Shown: positions 7,962 to 15,710, counted from the stretch's first letter. The stretch is DNA of 24,116 nucleotides from Bacteroidota bacterium (GCA_023460855.1 JAEWOS010000015.1:1-24116), one strand, 5' to 3'. Notes: generated by a model not told the origin, from the letters alone. Program-made: numbers and translations.

Positions 7962-7969
7962 CAAAAGTA
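7962..7969 (-). promoter_or_regulatory. Candidate -7 box (TACTTTTG) for the minus-strand GT4 gene
   Basis: On the minus strand this reads TACTTTTG, an exact TAnnTTTG match, 13 nt before the ATG at 7948. No -33 TTG was found at normal spacing. It lies in the 88-bp divergent spacer between the GT4 gene and the 8037 operon. Confidence 0.42.
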
Positions 7970-8023
7970 CGACAAAACCGATAAGAGCCCGTGCTGCGCG
8001 GTTAATGTTTCCGCGAAAAAAAC

Positions 8024-8031
8024 TACTTTTA
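8024..8031 (+). promoter_or_regulatory. Weak candidate -7 box (TACTTTTA) for the glycosyltransferase operon
   Basis: TACTTTTA matches TAnnTTTG except at the last base and lies 5 nt before the ATG at 8037. If used, the transcript would be leaderless or nearly so. The mismatch and the missing -33 element keep confidence low. Confidence 0.25.
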
Positions 8032-8036
8032 CGTAT

Positions 8037-8984
8037 ATGAAAATCTGCGTCATCAGTTATGATTTCTGGAATTACGACAGGAAAATTGTGGATGCTTTGC
8101 TGCGTAAAGGAATTGAAGCGACACACATCAGGATGACTGCGTACCGTTATCCCAATTTTGCGGCACGTGTTAAAAATGCACTTTCCAAAGTGTTTCTAGG
8201 CAAGAACCTGAAGAAAATTCACCGACAGGAAATGATTATGTCGGAACTGCAGAACATCGGAATGCAGGATCAGATTCTGGTGATCAGTCCGGAAACAATC
8301 GATGCGGCATACCATGAAAAAATCAAAAAATTCACCGGGAAATACATTGCTTATCTTTATGATTCGCTGTCGAGAAATCCGGCAGAACATGTGCTGAAAT
8401 ACTTTGACGAAGTTTTTACATTTGATAAAGAAGACGCCAAACGCCTCGGATACCAAGAACTTCACAACTACAATTATCTCACTGAAAATCAGAATCATCA
8501 AATAACTACAGACCTGATTTATGTTGGAAGTTTCGACGACCGAATCACACATTTGGAAAGTCTGGCTGTGGAAATGGAAGAACGAAAAAAATCGTACCGC
8601 TTTATCATCATCGGAAGTAAATCCTGGAAAAGCAAATCTTCATTTCCGTCCGGATTTGAACTGAGAAGCGAAAAAATTCCGCTTGATCGTTTACCGGAAT
8701 ATTACGGAAGCGCAAGGGCAATTGTTGATCTCGTCCGGAGCGGACAAAACGGACTGAGTTTCAGGTTTTTTGAGGCGATGGCATTGCGCAGGAAAGTAAT
8801 CACCAACAACCGTTCTGTCGCGAATTATGATTTCTATAATCCACACAACATATTCATTCTCGATAGGGATGCGTCGCAAATTCCGGCCGATTTTTTTGAA
8901 ACACCCTATGCTGAATTGCCACAGGATATTTACCAAAAATATACGGTTGATTACTGGGTTGAAAAAGTCTTCAGTTTAGCATGA
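8037..8984 (+). CDS. GT-B-type glycosyltransferase (CgeB/LPS-biosynthesis-like)
   Basis: This 315-residue protein has a GT-B-like architecture. The N-terminal part is MKICVISYDFWNYDRKIVDA, a Rossmann strand followed by a helix. The middle includes LVISPETIDAAYH (81-93) and YIAYLYDSLSRNP (103-115). The C-domain carries DLIYVGSFDDR (159-169) and GLSFRFFEAMALRRKVITNN (239-258), resembling the nucleotide-sugar-binding loop of GT4/CgeB-type enzymes. It is more divergent than its neighbours, so the exact family is not settled; related sequences are often annotated as LPS core biosynthesis proteins. It is the first gene of a compact operon and its stop overlaps the next start by 4 bp (ATGA), implying translational coupling. 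Confidence 0.72.
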   Translation: MKICVISYDFWNYDRKIVDALLRKGIEATHIRMTAYRYPNFAARVKNALSKVFLGKNLKKIHRQEMIMSELQNIGMQDQILVISPETIDAAYHEKIKKFTGKYIAYLYDSLSRNPAEHVLKYFDEVFTFDKEDAKRLGYQELHNYNYLTENQNHQITTDLIYVGSFDDRITHLESLAVEMEERKKSYRFIIIGSKSWKSKSSFPSGFELRSEKIPLDRLPEYYGSARAIVDLVRSGQNGLSFRFFEAMALRRKVITNNRSVANYDFYNPHNIFILDRDASQIPADFFETPYAELPQDIYQKYTVDYWVEKVFSLA

Positions 8985-10180
8985 GCAAGGTAAAAACGGT
9001 CTTGATTTTCACCAAAGAATATCACCATCCTAAAATATCGGCTTCGGGCGGAACCGGCGTATTCTATAAAAATCTTGCACAGAAACTGCGCGACCGCGGA
9101 GTTAAAATCCTGGTTTTTGGAAGTGCAAAAAAAGCTGTACAGTTTCAGGAAAACGGTATTGATTTTCACTTTGTTCAGGATTATTTCCGGAAGAATCCGG
9201 TTCGCGAAATGATGCGCTCAATTACCGGCAAACATGATGGCTTTAAGAATCAGCATCTGAAATTTTATATTCAGGAAAAAAAATACTTGGCTAAACAGCT
9301 TCAAAAATTTCTGAATACACTCTCCGAAAAGCCACAAATCATTGAAACGCATGACTGGGAAGGAGTTTCACTTTTCCTGGACAGTATAAATATTCCCTAT
9401 TGTGTGCGTTTTCACGGTTCCTGGAATATTCTTGAAAGTGTTTTCGGTTATCACAACATTTCTAAAGGAAAAAAACACTGTGAAAAAATTGCGTTATCCA
9501 AAAGCAGTCATAATATTTTTATTTCAAAATGGTCGGAACAGATTAACCGGGATTTTTACAGCCTGCCTTCCGGCACATTGATTTATAACGGGATTGATAC
9601 AGATTTTTGGCAGAAAGAATCCGGTACAGCTGAAGACCCGTATTCCATTTACTACTTGGGAGAAGTTAAAATGGAAAAAGGAGCTGAAACTGCCGCGGAA
9701 GCGTTCCGGATACTGTCTTCCGAATTTCCCGAAGCAAAACTCTTTTTCATTGGTAAAGTACAGGATGACAACAGGAATAGAGTTCTTGAAATCGCAGGAA
9801 ATACGGCGTCCAAAAACATTTCTTTCCTCGGAAACCTTCCTGCAGAATCAATCAGAACGCAAGTGCAGAAAGCCTCTGTAATGTACTTTCCATCATTTGG
9901 CGAAAATTTTAGTTTATCTTTGTTAGAATGTCTGTCGCTGGAACGCGCCGTGATCACCTCGGCGATTCCTTCCTTTCAGGAGCTCATCATTGACCGGGAA
10001 AACGGAATGATTGCTTCCGGTGCTGAGGAATTTGCGGAAAAAACTCGCGTTCTTTTTCAAAATCCTGAGCTCAGAAAGAATTTAGGCGCTTTTGGCCGGA
10101 AATTGGTGGTAGATCAGTTTTCCATTAATGAAATGGTCAGCAAAACAATATTACAATATGAAAGAATCACAGCACAATAA
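8981..10180 (+). CDS. GT4 glycosyltransferase
   Basis: This 399-residue GT-B enzyme has the N-terminal GGTGVFYKNLAQKL (23-36, glycine loop against the donor phosphate), IETHDWEG (121-128), FHGSWN (144-149) and SLPSGTLIYNGIDTDFW (194-210), the inter-domain linker typical of GT4 enzymes. The C-domain shows YYLGEVKMEKGAE (224-236) and FPSFGENFSLSLLECLSLER (303-322), with Glu308/Glu316 forming the E-x7-E pair. It is complete, normal in length and predicted cytoplasmic or peripheral at the inner membrane. It overlaps the previous gene by 4 bp, and the next gene's likely start (10158) lies inside its 3' end. It likely adds one sugar to a lipid-linked or LOS glycan; the donor is unknown. Confidence 0.9.
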   Translation: MSKVKTVLIFTKEYHHPKISASGGTGVFYKNLAQKLRDRGVKILVFGSAKKAVQFQENGIDFHFVQDYFRKNPVREMMRSITGKHDGFKNQHLKFYIQEKKYLAKQLQKFLNTLSEKPQIIETHDWEGVSLFLDSINIPYCVRFHGSWNILESVFGYHNISKGKKHCEKIALSKSSHNIFISKWSEQINRDFYSLPSGTLIYNGIDTDFWQKESGTAEDPYSIYYLGEVKMEKGAETAAEAFRILSSEFPEAKLFFIGKVQDDNRNRVLEIAGNTASKNISFLGNLPAESIRTQVQKASVMYFPSFGENFSLSLLECLSLERAVITSAIPSFQELIIDRENGMIASGAEEFAEKTRVLFQNPELRKNLGAFGRKLVVDQFSINEMVSKTILQYERITAQ

Positions 10181-10586
10181 AGATTTCAGCAGACCTTTTA
10201 TCATAGAATTTCCGAAAGTGGGACAACCGACTTTGGGATATATATCGATTGCAGAAGGCGAAGACCTGCCGTTTGTTCCCAAAAGGATTTACTGGACTTA
10301 TTACACGCCGGAAGAAGTGAAGCGTGGAGGACATTCGCATTACGATCTGCAGCAGATTCTTGTTGCAGTTGCGGGAAGGATTGAAGTGACTGCAGAACTT
10401 TTAGACGGCTCGAAAGAAACGTTCGTACTGGAAAAACCAAATATGGGATTGTTTGTGCCAAAAAACTGCTGGCGAACCATGAAATATTCGCATAATGCCG
10501 TTCAAATGTGTATTGCCAGCAATGAGTACGACGAAAAAGACTACATCCGCGATTACAGCAAGTTTCTGGAAACTCAGAAAAAATGA
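10158..10586 (+). CDS. FdtA/QdtA (WxcM-type) cupin, sugar 3,4-ketoisomerase family
   Basis: This 142-residue single-domain cupin (from the ATG at 10158) fits the family that isomerises dTDP-4-keto-6-deoxyglucose to the 3-keto sugar in Fuc3N/Qui3N synthesis. Visible signatures are KRIYWTYYTPEEVKRGGHSH, with the paired histidines of the active site, then LQQILVAVAGRIEV, a GLFVPKNCWRTM strand and the family's closing SNEYDEKDYIRDYSKFL. The frame stays open upstream to 10128, but the residues between do not look like a cupin start. It overlaps the preceding GT4 gene by 23 bp and the next gene by 4 bp. No rmlA/rmlB, aminotransferase or acetyltransferase partner is present, so the substrate would have to come from elsewhere. 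Some WxcM-like cupins are not ketoisomerases, so the reaction is inferred. Confidence 0.8.
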   Translation: MKESQHNKDFSRPFIIEFPKVGQPTLGYISIAEGEDLPFVPKRIYWTYYTPEEVKRGGHSHYDLQQILVAVAGRIEVTAELLDGSKETFVLEKPNMGLFVPKNCWRTMKYSHNAVQMCIASNEYDEKDYIRDYSKFLETQKK

Positions 10587-11797
10587 AACCTATAGAGGAA
10601 ATTCAGCAGGGTCTGGAGAAGCAGCGCAGACTGTACCGGCTAAAATCCTATTTCCGACGGGGCAAACGCAGAATCGCTGATTTTCTCCCGATGCAGTTTT
10701 TGCAGCAACAGCCTGATGTTGAATATTCGGTTGTAAGAGAGGCGGAGAAAGTAAAAACGTATCTTCCTAAACTTTTCGGCTCAGAACAGCAAAGCAGGTC
10801 ACTGCAACTTGCTGAAGTAGGAATTTATGAATGCCGCAATTACTGTTTTTCCATGGACAGTACTGCAATTATGAGTTCCGACCTTGAAACGGTGTATTTC
10901 GAGGAAATAGAGCCGTTCAATACGGAATTCAATATTTTATACAACACAGATACGCTTTACTTTCATTCACACAGGCTCGTGAAATTCAGAAACTGGCATC
11001 GTAAGCGCCTGCGTCATGAAATTTTATTCCTTGGAGGCACTTTCACATTTAATTACTTTCATTTTTTCCTGGAACTGCTGTCTAAAACTGAATTTCTTAA
11101 TGCTGTAAAGAACAGCGAAACTCTTAGAATAGCAGTTTCAACCCGGGTGGAAAAAATTGAAAACCTGAAAACACTTCTTTCCATTTTCATTCCCTTGGAG
11201 AAGGTAATTTTTCTGGAGCCCAACCGCATTTATCAGTGTGCAAAACTCTGGCACATCACGTATCCAAATTCGGTGGTTCCGAACATTATTGAAGGTGAAC
11301 TTTACCGGGCAGAATTTATTAAATATGCTCCTTCCTCTATTGAGTTTTTGAGAAAAACCTGCAGCGAGAAATTCGACATGCAAAAGGTGAACTGTTCTCC
11401 CGTTGCACGTATATTTTTTGGAAGAAAATCTGTGTTCCGGCAGTACAATGAAGACGAAACTTTCGAGATTGCAAAAAAGTACGGTTTCGAAAAAGTGTAT
11501 CTCGAAGATTTTAATATTCACGAACAGATGTTTCTGATTAAAAATGCAGACTACATTCTTGGACCGAGCGGCGCCGCCTGGACCAACATGCTTTTTTGCA
11601 CCGAAGGTAAAACCAAAGGCCTTTTATGGCTGCAGGAAGTATGGACAGAATTTTCAGCATTTTCAACACTTGCGGTTTTGTGTGGTGTAGATCTTTACCA
11701 GTACCAGTTTGAAACGCCGGACAATACTTTCCATGGCGAATATCAGTTGCCTTTGGAAGATTTTGAAAGACAACTGCAAAAATTAATGCAAGTTTAA
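10583..11797 (+). CDS. GT61 family glycosyltransferase (DUF563)
   Basis: This 404-residue protein shows the three blocks typical of GT61 enzymes in order: GGTFTFNYFHFFLELLSK (151-168), RIFFGRKSVFRQYNEDE (~273-289) and YILGPSGAAWTNMLFC (~323-338). In most members the last block reads GxHGAxxTN; here the histidine is replaced by serine, which may affect catalysis or specificity. The N-terminus (1-35) is basic (QRRLYRLKSYFRRGKRR), consistent with membrane association, but no clear transmembrane segment is seen. Bacterial GT61 proteins act in capsule and LPS assembly; the transferred sugar is unknown. It overlaps the cupin gene by 4 bp (ATGA) and is followed after 8 nt by a GT2 gene, so it belongs to the same operon. 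Confidence 0.85.
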   Translation: MKPIEEIQQGLEKQRRLYRLKSYFRRGKRRIADFLPMQFLQQQPDVEYSVVREAEKVKTYLPKLFGSEQQSRSLQLAEVGIYECRNYCFSMDSTAIMSSDLETVYFEEIEPFNTEFNILYNTDTLYFHSHRLVKFRNWHRKRLRHEILFLGGTFTFNYFHFFLELLSKTEFLNAVKNSETLRIAVSTRVEKIENLKTLLSIFIPLEKVIFLEPNRIYQCAKLWHITYPNSVVPNIIEGELYRAEFIKYAPSSIEFLRKTCSEKFDMQKVNCSPVARIFFGRKSVFRQYNEDETFEIAKKYGFEKVYLEDFNIHEQMFLIKNADYILGPSGAAWTNMLFCTEGKTKGLLWLQEVWTEFSAFSTLAVLCGVDLYQYQFETPDNTFHGEYQLPLEDFERQLQKLMQV

Positions 11798-11805
11798 ATT
11801 TGTAT

Positions 11806-12720
11806 ATGAAGGACCTGCCGTTAGTAAGTATTCTGATTATTACGATGAATCATGAAAAATTCATCGAACAGGCCTGCAGATCAGCTATTGAGCAAACTTA
11901 TGCGAATAAGGAAGTGATTTTTCTCGATAATCATTCAGCAGATCAGACAGCGCAACTTGCAGAAAACATTCTGGAAAGAAGCAAAATTCCCGTAACTGTT
12001 GTGAAAACAGCCTCCAGACAAATTGTTTCAAAAAATCTGAACCAAATGCTCGAAAAAGCATCAGGAAAATATCTTGCGATTCTATCCGGAGACGACTGGT
12101 GGAATCCCGAACTTATCGAACAGAAAGTAAAGTTCGCTATGAAAAACCATTCAGACTATGTGCTTTCTGACGGATATAAATACCTGCAGGAAAGCGGGAA
12201 AACAGTCGACGCATACGAACCCGGCGAAAAAGAGCTGATTATTAAGACTTTACCTCAGTTTTTTCATGAAAATGTTGCCGGTAACAGGACGGTGAATGTA
12301 GGTACTTTTGTAAAAACAGGAATATTAAAAAAGGAGCCTTTCGATGAAAATATACAGACCGAAGACTGGGATATGAATCTGCGGTTCGCGCATCAGGGAC
12401 TGCGCATTCATTTTCTTGATCAGAAACTTTTCTATTACAGAGTTCTGGGCAACAGTGTGTCGAGAAATATCCGGATTATGGAAGAATCTTACCGGAAAGT
12501 TACCGCAAAATATTTCGATTATATTCTGGCACACGATGACACCAGGAAAGAATTTCAGCTGAATCAACTCATGTTCAAATACGATAAGCTCTTGTCGGAG
12601 GCAACTTCAGATCAGGAGAAGAAAAAAATTAAACTGAAATGGAAAGCTGAGAAATACGATGTAAAATATAAAAATCCGGTTCGGTTCTTCAAGAAACTAT
12701 TAATCAAGTTTACCGGTTAA
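11806..12720 (+). CDS. GT2 glycosyltransferase
   Basis: This 304-residue GT-A transferase reads VSILIITMNHEKFIEQACRS (7-26), EVIFLDNHSADQT (36-48, nucleotide-binding aspartate) and LSGDDWWNPELIEQK (93-107, the DD metal site). TEDWDMNLRFAHQG is the acceptor-side ED motif of GT2 enzymes. The C-terminus is lysine-rich (EKKKIKLKWKAEKY) and ends VRFFKKLLIKFTG, an amphipathic tail that may dock on the membrane. The start is placed at the ATG at 11806; a TTG two codons upstream (11800) is in frame but less likely. It is the last gene of the operon, and its stop overlaps that of the minus-strand cupin gene (shared TTAA). Confidence 0.88.
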   Translation: MKDLPLVSILIITMNHEKFIEQACRSAIEQTYANKEVIFLDNHSADQTAQLAENILERSKIPVTVVKTASRQIVSKNLNQMLEKASGKYLAILSGDDWWNPELIEQKVKFAMKNHSDYVLSDGYKYLQESGKTVDAYEPGEKELIIKTLPQFFHENVAGNRTVNVGTFVKTGILKKEPFDENIQTEDWDMNLRFAHQGLRIHFLDQKLFYYRVLGNSVSRNIRIMEESYRKVTAKYFDYILAHDDTRKEFQLNQLMFKYDKLLSEATSDQEKKKIKLKWKAEKYDVKYKNPVRFFKKLLIKFTG

Positions 12721-13070
12721 CTGTCGCCTTCACGCTGATAATCATCCTGAAGTCTCACGATGTCATCTTCTCCAAAATAAGTTCCGGTCTGCACTTCTAC
12801 AAAAACGAGCAGTTTATCTGAATTATTTTCAATCCTGTGTTTAGAACCCTGAGGAATAAAAATGCTTTCACCATAGGATAAAGGATGATCGTCGCCGTCC
12901 AGAACAACATTCGCTTCGCCTTCCACAATCGTCCAGAATTCCTGACGGTGATGATGATACTGATAAGAAAGCCTGGTTCCCGGCAACACTTCAATCCTTT
13001 TCAGTTTATAATTGGGCTCATCCGCCAAAACGTAATATTTTCCCCACGGACGTTCTCCTACTTCCAGCAT
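12717..13070 (-). CDS. Stand-alone type II phosphomannose isomerase-like cupin
   Basis: This 117-residue cupin corresponds to the C-terminal isomerase domain of type II mannose-6-phosphate isomerase (ManC/AlgA). It opens with RPWGKYYVL (7-15), the usual WG entry to this domain. LSYQYHHHRQEFWTIVEG (34-51) supplies the metal-binding histidines and glutamate, and FIPQGSKHRIEN (71-82) the last histidine. Predicted reaction: fructose-6-phosphate to mannose-6-phosphate in the cytosol, supplying mannose-derived sugars. No GDP-mannose pyrophosphorylase domain is attached, so it could instead bind a related sugar phosphate. The start at 13070 is chosen over an upstream ATG at 13115 because MLEVGERPWGKY is the family start and a TAGATTTG promoter box lies at 13085-13092, inside the longer form. 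Confidence 0.82.
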   Translation of the reverse strand: MLEVGERPWGKYYVLADEPNYKLKRIEVLPGTRLSYQYHHHRQEFWTIVEGEANVVLDGDDHPLSYGESIFIPQGSKHRIENNSDKLLVFVEVQTGTYFGEDDIVRLQDDYQREGDS

Positions 13071-13084
13071 GTACAGAATTTTTG

Positions 13085-13092
13085 CAAATCTA
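13085..13092 (-). promoter_or_regulatory. Candidate -7 box (TAGATTTG) for the cupin gene
   Basis: On the minus strand this is an exact TAnnTTTG match, 14 nt before the ATG at 13070. It supports the shorter start of the cupin gene. No -33 TTG was found at standard spacing. Confidence 0.42.
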
Positions 13093-13122
13093 AATAAAAA
13101 AGGGAAATTATTCATTTTTGGT

Positions 13123-13130
13123 TAAATTTG
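13123..13130 (+). promoter_or_regulatory. Candidate -7 box (TAAATTTG) for gltX
   Basis: This exact TAnnTTTG match ends 19 nt before the gltX ATG, in the divergent spacer shared with the minus-strand cupin gene. The -33 side is A-rich with no TTG at standard spacing. Confidence 0.42.
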
Positions 13131-13149
13131 CTCCTCTAAATTTTCATCC

Positions 13150-14664
13150 ATGAACCAAGTTCGCGTGCGATTCGCACCAAGTCCGACCGGACCTCTTCAT
13201 TTGGGAGGAATGAGGACAGCACTTTACGATTATCTGTTTGCAAAAAATAAAGGCGGAACATTTGTCCTAAGAATTGAAGACACCGATACGGCCAGATTTG
13301 TGGAAGGTGCGGAAGAATATATAATGGAAGCGTTGGAGTGGGCAGGAATTGTGCCGGATGAAAGTCCTCTTCATGGCGGACCATACGGACCTTACCGGCA
13401 AAGTGAGAGAAGAGCGATCTACGACAGATATACGGAGCAGATTCTGAAAACCGATTATGCATATCTCGCATTTGATACGCCGGAAGAACTTGAAAAAATT
13501 CGTGCAGAATTTGAAGCACGCGGCGATGTGTTCGCCTATAATTATCTAACAAGAACGCAGTTGCGAAACAGCCTTACGCTTTCTGAAGAAGAAGTGCAGG
13601 AACTGCTGGCGAAAGATACGCCTTATGTAGTGCGTTTCAGAATGCCGATTGACCGCACTTTAAATCTGGATGATATCATCCGCGGAAAATTTTCGTTGAA
13701 CACCGATACTCTTGATGATAAAGTTCTGGTAAAAAATGACGGAATGCCAACATATCATTTCGCCAATATCATCGATGACCACGAAATGAAAATTTCCCAC
13801 GTGATCCGCGGGGAAGAATGGCTTCCATCGCTAGGCCTGCACACTTTATTATATGAAGCTATGGGTTGGGAAGCTCCGCAGTTTGCACATCTTTCGCTGA
13901 TTCTGAAACCGGAAGGAAAGGGAAAACTGAGCAAAAGAGACGGCGCCAAATTCGGCTTTCCTGTTTTTCCAATGGTTTTCGAAGACAAAACTACCGGCGA
14001 AATTTATCCGGGTTACCGGGAACAGGGTTACCTTCCGGAAGCTTTCATTAATTTCCTGGCATTACTAGGCTGGACTCCAGCTGATGATAAAGAAATTCTC
14101 ACTCTGGAAGAAATGACTAAAGAATTCGATCTGTATAAAGTTCATAAAGCCGGTGCGCGGTTTAGCAAAGAAAAGGCCGAATGGTTCAATCAACAGTATC
14201 TGCACCAGCTTGATGATTCCACAATCGCCGAGATGTTCCGAAAAGAATTCCCTGAGATTACTATTGACGAAGAAAGTCTGCTGAAAATCACGGGGATGAT
14301 GAAAGAACGCGCCACTTTCGTGAAAGATATTTATTCAGAAGGAAAATTTTTCTTTGAAAAACCTGAAAGTTACGATGAGAAAGCCTCTAAAAAGGCCTGG
14401 AATAATGAAACCGCGGAAATTCTCAATCAGTTTATGACTCAATTAGAAAATCAGGAGTTTACTTCCGGAATAATCAAAGAGCATATTCACAAATTCGCTG
14501 AAGAAAAAGGCCTCGGAATGGGAAAAATCATGATGCCGTTACGCCTTGCCCTGGTTGGTGAACTGAAAGGTCCCGATGTTCCCGATATTATGGAACTGCT
14601 CGGAAAAGAGGAAGTAACTGCCCGTATTGCTGAAGCTGCCACGAAATTGGGACAAGCATCATAA
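13150..14664 (+). CDS. gltX: Glutamate--tRNA ligase
   Basis: This 504-residue class I aminoacyl-tRNA synthetase charges tRNA-Glu in the cytosol. The HIGH-like site is in FAPSPTGPLHLGGMRTALYD (8-27), with HLGG in place of HIGH as in many GluRS. RIEDTD (41-46) binds glutamate, and GKLSKRDGA (258-266) is the KMSKS-equivalent loop. The anticodon-binding half follows, with the common GWTPAD, FSKEKAEWFNQQY and KGLGMGKIMMPLRLAL segments. The Cys/His zinc-ribbon ligands of the E. coli type are not seen between residues 95 and 130. Length is normal for Bacteroidota and the ATG at 13150 gives the family N-terminus. accA follows 37 nt later but carries its own promoter-like sequence. Confidence 0.97.
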   Translation: MNQVRVRFAPSPTGPLHLGGMRTALYDYLFAKNKGGTFVLRIEDTDTARFVEGAEEYIMEALEWAGIVPDESPLHGGPYGPYRQSERRAIYDRYTEQILKTDYAYLAFDTPEELEKIRAEFEARGDVFAYNYLTRTQLRNSLTLSEEEVQELLAKDTPYVVRFRMPIDRTLNLDDIIRGKFSLNTDTLDDKVLVKNDGMPTYHFANIIDDHEMKISHVIRGEEWLPSLGLHTLLYEAMGWEAPQFAHLSLILKPEGKGKLSKRDGAKFGFPVFPMVFEDKTTGEIYPGYREQGYLPEAFINFLALLGWTPADDKEILTLEEMTKEFDLYKVHKAGARFSKEKAEWFNQQYLHQLDDSTIAEMFRKEFPEITIDEESLLKITGMMKERATFVKDIYSEGKFFFEKPESYDEKASKKAWNNETAEILNQFMTQLENQEFTSGIIKEHIHKFAEEKGLGMGKIMMPLRLALVGELKGPDVPDIMELLGKEEVTARIAEAATKLGQAS

Positions 14665-14679
14665 ATTTTAGTACATTTG
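14647..14679 (+). promoter_or_regulatory. Candidate promoter for accA (TTG, 22-bp spacer, TACATTTG)
   Basis: TTG at 14647-14649 and TACATTTG at 14672-14679 fit the Bacteroidota -33/-7 pattern. The upstream element lies in the last codons of gltX. The -7 box ends 22 nt before the accA ATG, so accA may be transcribed both from here and by read-through from gltX. Confidence 0.5.
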
Positions 14680-14701
14680 AACATTATTTGCTGATATCAT
14701 A

Positions 14702-15658
14702 ATGGAATATTTAGAATTTGAAAAGCCGATTGAAGAACTGATGGAACAGTACCAAACCTGCTCTCTTGTAGGCGAGGATACGGGTGTTGATGTGAAACTG
14801 GCTTGTGCGCAGATTGAAGATAAAATAATCGAAAAAAAGAAAGAAATCTACGGAAATCTTACTCCGTGGCAGCGCGTACAACTGTCGCGTCATCCGGACA
14901 GACCTTACACACTCGATTTTATTAACGGAATTGTGGACGAAGGAAGTTTCCTGGAACTTCACGGAGACCGAAATTTTGCAGACGATCCTGCCATGATTGG
15001 CGGACTTGCAACCATCGACGGAAACCGTGTGATGCTGATTGGAACGCAAAAAGGACGTACTACAAAAGAAAGACAACGCAGAAGATTCGGGATGAGTAAT
15101 CCTGAAGGTTACAGAAAAGCGCTGCGCCTGATGAAACTTGCGGAAAAATTCAAAATTCCTGTGGTAACGCTGATTGACACGCCCGGAGCTTATCCCGGAC
15201 TGGAAGCAGAAGAAAGAGGTCAGGGTGAGGCAATTGCGCGCAATATTTACGAAATGACCACGATGAAAACACCGATTTTCTGCTACATCGTTGGGGAAGG
15301 TGCAAGTGGCGGCGCACTCGGAATTGGGGTAGGAAATAAAGTGTACATGATGGAAAATACCTGGTATACGGTAATTGCACCGGAAAGCTGCTCATCGATT
15401 CTGTGGAGAAACTGGGATCATAAAGAAGATGCTGCAAATGCGCTGAAACTAACGCCTGCAGATGCACTTCACCATAAATTCATCGACGGAATCATTGAAG
15501 AACCGCTTGGCGGTGCACATTACGATCCGAAAACTGCTTTTCAAAACCTGAAAAGTTCGATTGTTCATAACATTCAGGCTTTCTCTAAATTCAGCGGACC
15601 TGAACTCTGCAGTCAAAGGCAGGATAAATTTATCGCAATGGGACAATTTACCGGCTAG
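14702..15658 (+). CDS. accA: Acetyl-CoA carboxylase carboxyltransferase subunit alpha
   Basis: This 318-residue subunit, nearly the length of the E. coli protein, pairs with AccD to transfer the carboxyl group from biotin-BCCP to acetyl-CoA, the committing step of fatty acid synthesis. Family marks in order: SRHPDRPYTLDFI (62-74), FLELHGDRNFADDPAMIGGL (83-102), GTQKGRTTKERQRRRFGMSN (114-133), TLIDTPGAYPGLEAEERGQG (156-175) and GEGASGGALGIGVGNKVYMM (198-217), the glycine-rich oxyanion-hole region of the crotonase fold. The predicted location is the cytosol. It lies 37 bp after gltX and is closed by an intrinsic terminator at 15680-15710. accD is not in the window; the split arrangement is usual in Flavobacteriia. 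Confidence 0.97.
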   Translation: MEYLEFEKPIEELMEQYQTCSLVGEDTGVDVKLACAQIEDKIIEKKKEIYGNLTPWQRVQLSRHPDRPYTLDFINGIVDEGSFLELHGDRNFADDPAMIGGLATIDGNRVMLIGTQKGRTTKERQRRRFGMSNPEGYRKALRLMKLAEKFKIPVVTLIDTPGAYPGLEAEERGQGEAIARNIYEMTTMKTPIFCYIVGEGASGGALGIGVGNKVYMMENTWYTVIAPESCSSILWRNWDHKEDAANALKLTPADALHHKFIDGIIEEPLGGAHYDPKTAFQNLKSSIVHNIQAFSKFSGPELCSQRQDKFIAMGQFTG

Positions 15659-15679
15659 AAGCCATAATCAATGAAAATA

Positions 15680-15710
15680 AAGAAGTCAGTTCACGTGTTC
15701 TGACTTTTTT
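15680..15710 (+). terminator. Intrinsic terminator after accA
   Basis: AAGTCAG (15683-15689) pairs with CTGACTT (15700-15706) around a 10-nt loop that itself contains CACGTG. The stem can be extended by G-U and A-U pairs and is followed by a T run to 15710. The A residues before the stem could give a weaker T tract on the minus strand, so it may also serve the convergent gene 15730-16308. Confidence 0.75.

Noticed and set aside
6121..12720. Complete capsule or O-antigen locus
   Set aside because: No wzx, wzy, wza/wzc, initiating sugar-phosphate transferase or ABC exporter is present in the window.
13071..13115. Longer N-terminus for the minus-strand PMI cupin
   Set aside because: The additional 15 residues lie outside the family domain and would place the TAGATTTG box inside the coding sequence.
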